In this document: one piece after another, positions 14,857-17,267 of the stretch | Layout: each line of letters opens with the position of its first letter | How positions within the stretch are numbered: the stretch's first letter is position 1 | From: an uncultured Shinella sp. | GTDB lineage: Bacteria; Pseudomonadota; Alphaproteobacteria; Rhizobiales; Rhizobiaceae | Direction of reading: 5' to 3' | Length of the DNA: 17,267 nucleotides | Assembly (NCBI GenBank): GCA_946886325.1 | Contig: CAMPIK010000006.1 | Span: forward strand, 1 to 17,267 | Made by a program: the position numbers and the translations under genes | The notes under the pieces: generated by a model | Seen by the model: only the letters and a program-made list of their open reading frames with translations | Databases searched by the model: none | Told to the model about the DNA's origin: nothing

Positions 14857-16179
14857 CGTGGTGACTTCTCCCAGCAGCCCGCATTCCTTTAGACGTTCGG
14901 CAGTGCAAAGAATGTCGGAGAACGGAAGTTTCGAACGGTGCGCAATGTCGAGCAGGGAGTTGCTGCCATCTGCGAAGTTCAGCACCCAGAGATAGCAAAC
15001 GGTGACTTCGGCGGTTGCCTTGTGGCCGCCCGTGGCAGAATAGAGCCCACGTCGGCCCAGTTGCGGCTCACCCTTTGGCGAGAGATTGAGGGGAACCCAG
15101 TCCGCCTCCAGGGTCTCGATGATATCCATGATCATCCGAAAGGATGATGCGAGGTGTTCCGGGCGTACAAAATCCAGGTTGTCTGCCGATGTATGGTACT
15201 GCGGAAATGTCCCGTATGCGCTGCGCTGGAGAAGGCCGACCGGAAGGTTGAAGCCCGGCGAACAGTATTGCCGTTCGTCATATCCGACGGGATTGAAATC
15301 GAGCATCGTCACCTTTTGTCCGGCGCAACGAACTGCTTCGATAGCGCGGTCGATTGCAGAGTCGCCGCGGCGGCTGCGCTTGTAGATCGGTCCGCCGCCG
15401 TCACCGATGCACGAGACTACGAGACCGCTTTCGATATCGCCCAGCGCATCCTCGTTTTCCGAAAGCCAGCAGAGAGCGCCTATGGTGCCGGGAGCAAAGA
15501 CAAACCTGTACCCGAAACGGTTGCGCCGTCCCGCAAGCGCCCTGGCGACCAAGGCCAGGACAGCCAGTCCCGAACAATTGTCGTTGGCAAGCGAGGGATG
15601 GCAGATGTGAGCGGAGAACAGCACTTCGCGCTCCGTCCTGCCCGGCAGGAAGACCTCGCCATAGGTGAGTTCGCCGTCTGCAAGACTGGAATCTATGAGA
15701 ACGTCATAGTCCCCTTCTTGCAGGGCGAGAAAGTCGCTGTGCCTCATGCAGAAGCCCCAGTCCCGGCGATAGTAGCTTGTCCGATAGGGAATGAGATCCG
15801 GCTGCTCGGGGAGGGTATGGATATGCGCCCTGAGTTCGGCAAGCGGCATGCTGCGCGCCACCGGTTCGCTATAGTTGACCAGATGCAGGTTGGATCTGGC
15901 GAAGTCGACAACAACCTCGCCCGTCGGCGAGCGGACATGGGCTTCACGCACGGACCATTCCTGCGGCACCGTCCAGTCGAAGACCTGCGTGCCCGACGGT
16001 ATTTGCCTTACCTGGATTTCGATGAATTCGGAGAGAACGGCGATCGTTTGGCGCACACCTTCGCCCGTGATGCTGCGGCAGATCGGAAACAGCCGGGAGA
16101 CCAGCGCGTGCAGTTCGCAGCCGACATCTGCCGTGTCCGCCTGCAAGTCGGTTCTTTCGAAACGCGCTGTCTCGTTCAT
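14836..16179 (-). CDS. DUF4910 M28-like metallohydrolase with C-terminal winged helix
   Basis: The 447-residue protein matches the aminopeptidase-like DUF4910/DUF2172 family: an N-terminal segment LFPICRSITGEGVR (30-43), a zinc-peptidase-type core with SAHICHPSLANDNCSG (189-204), FAPGTIGALCWLS (228-240), GYDERQYCSPG (299-309) and YHTSADN (328-334), and a winged-helix-like end from about 385. H191, D200 and H329 are the probable metal ligands by analogy with M28 enzymes. It has no signal peptide and is cytoplasmic. The family is common in surface-polysaccharide loci, and its true reaction is not known to me; amide cleavage on an aminoacylated or N-acylated sugar is a guess. The ribosome site GAGG overlaps the stop codon of the SDR gene, 9 bases upstream, so the two are coupled. 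Confidence 0.85.
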   Translation of the reverse strand: MNETARFERTDLQADTADVGCELHALVSRLFPICRSITGEGVRQTIAVLSEFIEIQVRQIPSGTQVFDWTVPQEWSVREAHVRSPTGEVVVDFARSNLHLVNYSEPVARSMPLAELRAHIHTLPEQPDLIPYRTSYYRRDWGFCMRHSDFLALQEGDYDVLIDSSLADGELTYGEVFLPGRTEREVLFSAHICHPSLANDNCSGLAVLALVARALAGRRNRFGYRFVFAPGTIGALCWLSENEDALGDIESGLVVSCIGDGGGPIYKRSRRGDSAIDRAIEAVRCAGQKVTMLDFNPVGYDERQYCSPGFNLPVGLLQRSAYGTFPQYHTSADNLDFVRPEHLASSFRMIMDIIETLEADWVPLNLSPKGEPQLGRRGLYSATGGHKATAEVTVCYLWVLNFADGSNSLLDIAHRSKLPFSDILCTAERLKECGLLGEVTTATEDQP

Positions 16180-16188
16180 CGCGACGCC

Positions 16189-17259
16189 TCAGGCCGTTGC
16201 CGCCAGCTTTCGCGTCGGCGCCTGCACGTCCGGCAGCCACCTCAGGCTTCGGTCGACGGACTGGCTGACGAGAAGCTCGCGCACATGGCTGATGCGCTGG
16301 TAACGCGGCCCCTCGAACTCTTCCAGCGTCAGGCCGGCGCTCCGATAGGCGGTGTAGAGCTGCTGCGCCCCGGCCGCTGCGTCCCATCGCGGACGGAATG
16401 CCGGAAGGACCCGAGCGATCTTTCCGAAATCGACGCAGTAGGAGCGCGCATCCGGACCGGCTTCGCTGGCATATTCAAGACGGCATCCCGGCACTGTGCG
16501 CGCGACGACCTCGGCAATGTCGCGGATCTGGTAGTTGTGTACCGTCCGGCCCACATTGAACGCCTCGTTGAAGACCGCCTCCCGCGGCGCTTCGAGCGCC
16601 GCCAGAAACGCGTTTGCAATGTCCTCTACATGGGCGATCGGCCGCCAGGGGGTTCCGTCTGATTTCAGCAGAATGAGACGCCGGGTGACCGCCCATGCGA
16701 CGAGATTGTTCAGGACAATGTCGAAGCGCAGCATGGGCGACAGGCCGTAGGCGGTCGCCGGCCGCAAGAAGACGGGGCAAAAGCCCGCATCGGCAAGTTC
16801 CGCGATGTCCGCCTCCGCCAGAACCTTGGAAGATCCATAGGGCGATACCGGGTTAAGCGGTGAATCCTCGGTGACCAGGTCCTCGCCGGCAAGACCATAA
16901 TTGCTGCACGAAGATGCGAAGAGAAAGCGGGCGACACCCGCTTCCCTGGCCGCACGCGCGACGCGAACACTGCCCTTGTAGTTGATATCGTAGGTGACAT
17001 CCGGGTCGAGATTGCTCAGCGGATCGTTCGACAGTGCCGCGAGATGAATGACAGCGTCGAAACCTTCGACATCCTGGGCGGAAATGTCCCGGACATCCTT
17101 GAGGACAGAGGGGACCTCGACAATCCTCCCCCCGGGGGCGTAGGCGCAACGCCGGTAGAGCCGGCTGTCATAGCCTTGCACATCGTGCCCCGCCTTCAGG
17201 AGAATCGGCACCATGACAGCGCCGATATAGCCCTGGTGTCCCGTCACAAGCACCTTCAT
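16189..17259 (-). CDS. extended SDR NDP-sugar epimerase/dehydratase
   Basis: The 356-residue protein is an extended short-chain dehydrogenase/reductase. It starts with the NAD(P)-binding GHQGYIG (7-13). It has [10 protein letters not shown] (71-80) and the active-site blocks SSCSNYG (116-122) and SPYGSSK (139-145), with Y141 and K145 catalytic, then FLRPATAYG (164-172) and HVEDIANAF (210-218). Family members are NDP-sugar 4-epimerases, 4,6-dehydratases or 4-ketoreductases acting in the cytoplasm. Which of these it is cannot be read; the glutamate of true 4,6-dehydratases (DE after the SS block) is absent, which favours an epimerase or reductase. The start at ATG 17259 has only 8 bases visible upstream. 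Those bases read ATGCGGACATGA, so an upstream gene may end in the TGA overlapping this start, as at the other junctions. Confidence 0.88.
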   Translation of the reverse strand: MKVLVTGHQGYIGAVMVPILLKAGHDVQGYDSRLYRRCAYAPGGRIVEVPSVLKDVRDISAQDVEGFDAVIHLAALSNDPLSNLDPDVTYDINYKGSVRVARAAREAGVARFLFASSCSNYGLAGEDLVTEDSPLNPVSPYGSSKVLAEADIAELADAGFCPVFLRPATAYGLSPMLRFDIVLNNLVAWAVTRRLILLKSDGTPWRPIAHVEDIANAFLAALEAPREAVFNEAFNVGRTVHNYQIRDIAEVVARTVPGCRLEYASEAGPDARSYCVDFGKIARVLPAFRPRWDAAAGAQQLYTAYRSAGLTLEEFEGPRYQRISHVRELLVSQSVDRSLRWLPDVQAPTRKLAATA

Positions 17260-17267
17260 GTCCGCAT

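Noticed and set aside
15154..16662. 502-codon open frame on the plus strand
   Set aside because: It is antisense to the DUF4910 and SDR genes, both of which have clear family motifs; its own translation shows none.
1..17267. CRISPR array, mobile element, phage or defence genes
   Set aside because: No direct repeat series, transposase, integrase or defence-type domain was seen on either strand; all genes fit surface-polysaccharide synthesis.

Overview
The window reads as part of an exopolysaccharide (or capsule) synthesis and export locus from a high-GC alphaproteobacterium, most likely in the Hyphomicrobiales/Rhizobiaceae range. This rests on the base composition, the ExoF/ExoP-like export pair (a non-lipoprotein export protein and a single-chain Wzz-plus-ATPase co-polymerase) and the gene style. 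It is an inference, because no taxonomic marker gene is present. I see no tRNA, rRNA, insertion sequence, CRISPR array or phage gene.

Layout. (1) 155-2792, minus strand: a GT4 glycosyltransferase followed by a secreted DUF4038-type glycoside hydrolase. (2) 3015-6867, plus strand: a polysaccharide pyruvyl transferase-family protein, a Wzx-type flippase and a GT2 glycosyltransferase. (3) 6858-11139, minus strand: a LuxR-type regulator with a receiver-like domain, then an ExoP/Wzc-like co-polymerase and an ExoF/Wza-like export protein, closely spaced and probably one operon. (4) 11259-14013, minus strand: a TylCIII-type sugar C-methyltransferase, a glucose-1-phosphate cytidylyltransferase-like enzyme and a PIG-L deacetylase, joined by two 4-base ATGA stop/start overlaps. 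(5) 14300-14845, plus strand: an RmlC-type epimerase, divergent from block 4. (6) 14836-17259, minus strand: an extended SDR nucleotide-sugar epimerase/dehydratase and a DUF4910 M28-like metallohydrolase. The SDR start probably overlaps the stop of another gene outside the window.

How they work together. Blocks 4-6 look like a supply line for an unusual, probably C-methylated and possibly N-substituted, nucleotide sugar. Blocks 1-2 would add sugars, add pyruvate and flip the lipid-linked unit. Block 3 would control chain length, export and expression. No Wzy polymerase, initiating phosphoglycosyltransferase, 4,6-dehydratase or aminotransferase is visible, so the pathway must continue outside.

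The most unusual observations are two. First, both convergent gene pairs overlap by exactly 10 bases in the form TCA-N4-TGA, each inside a hairpin; one hairpin has a perfect 14-bp stem that gives both proteins the same ATED tail. Second, several signalling or catalytic proteins lack expected key residues: the ExoP-like ATPase, the regulator's receiver domain and the C-methyltransferase.
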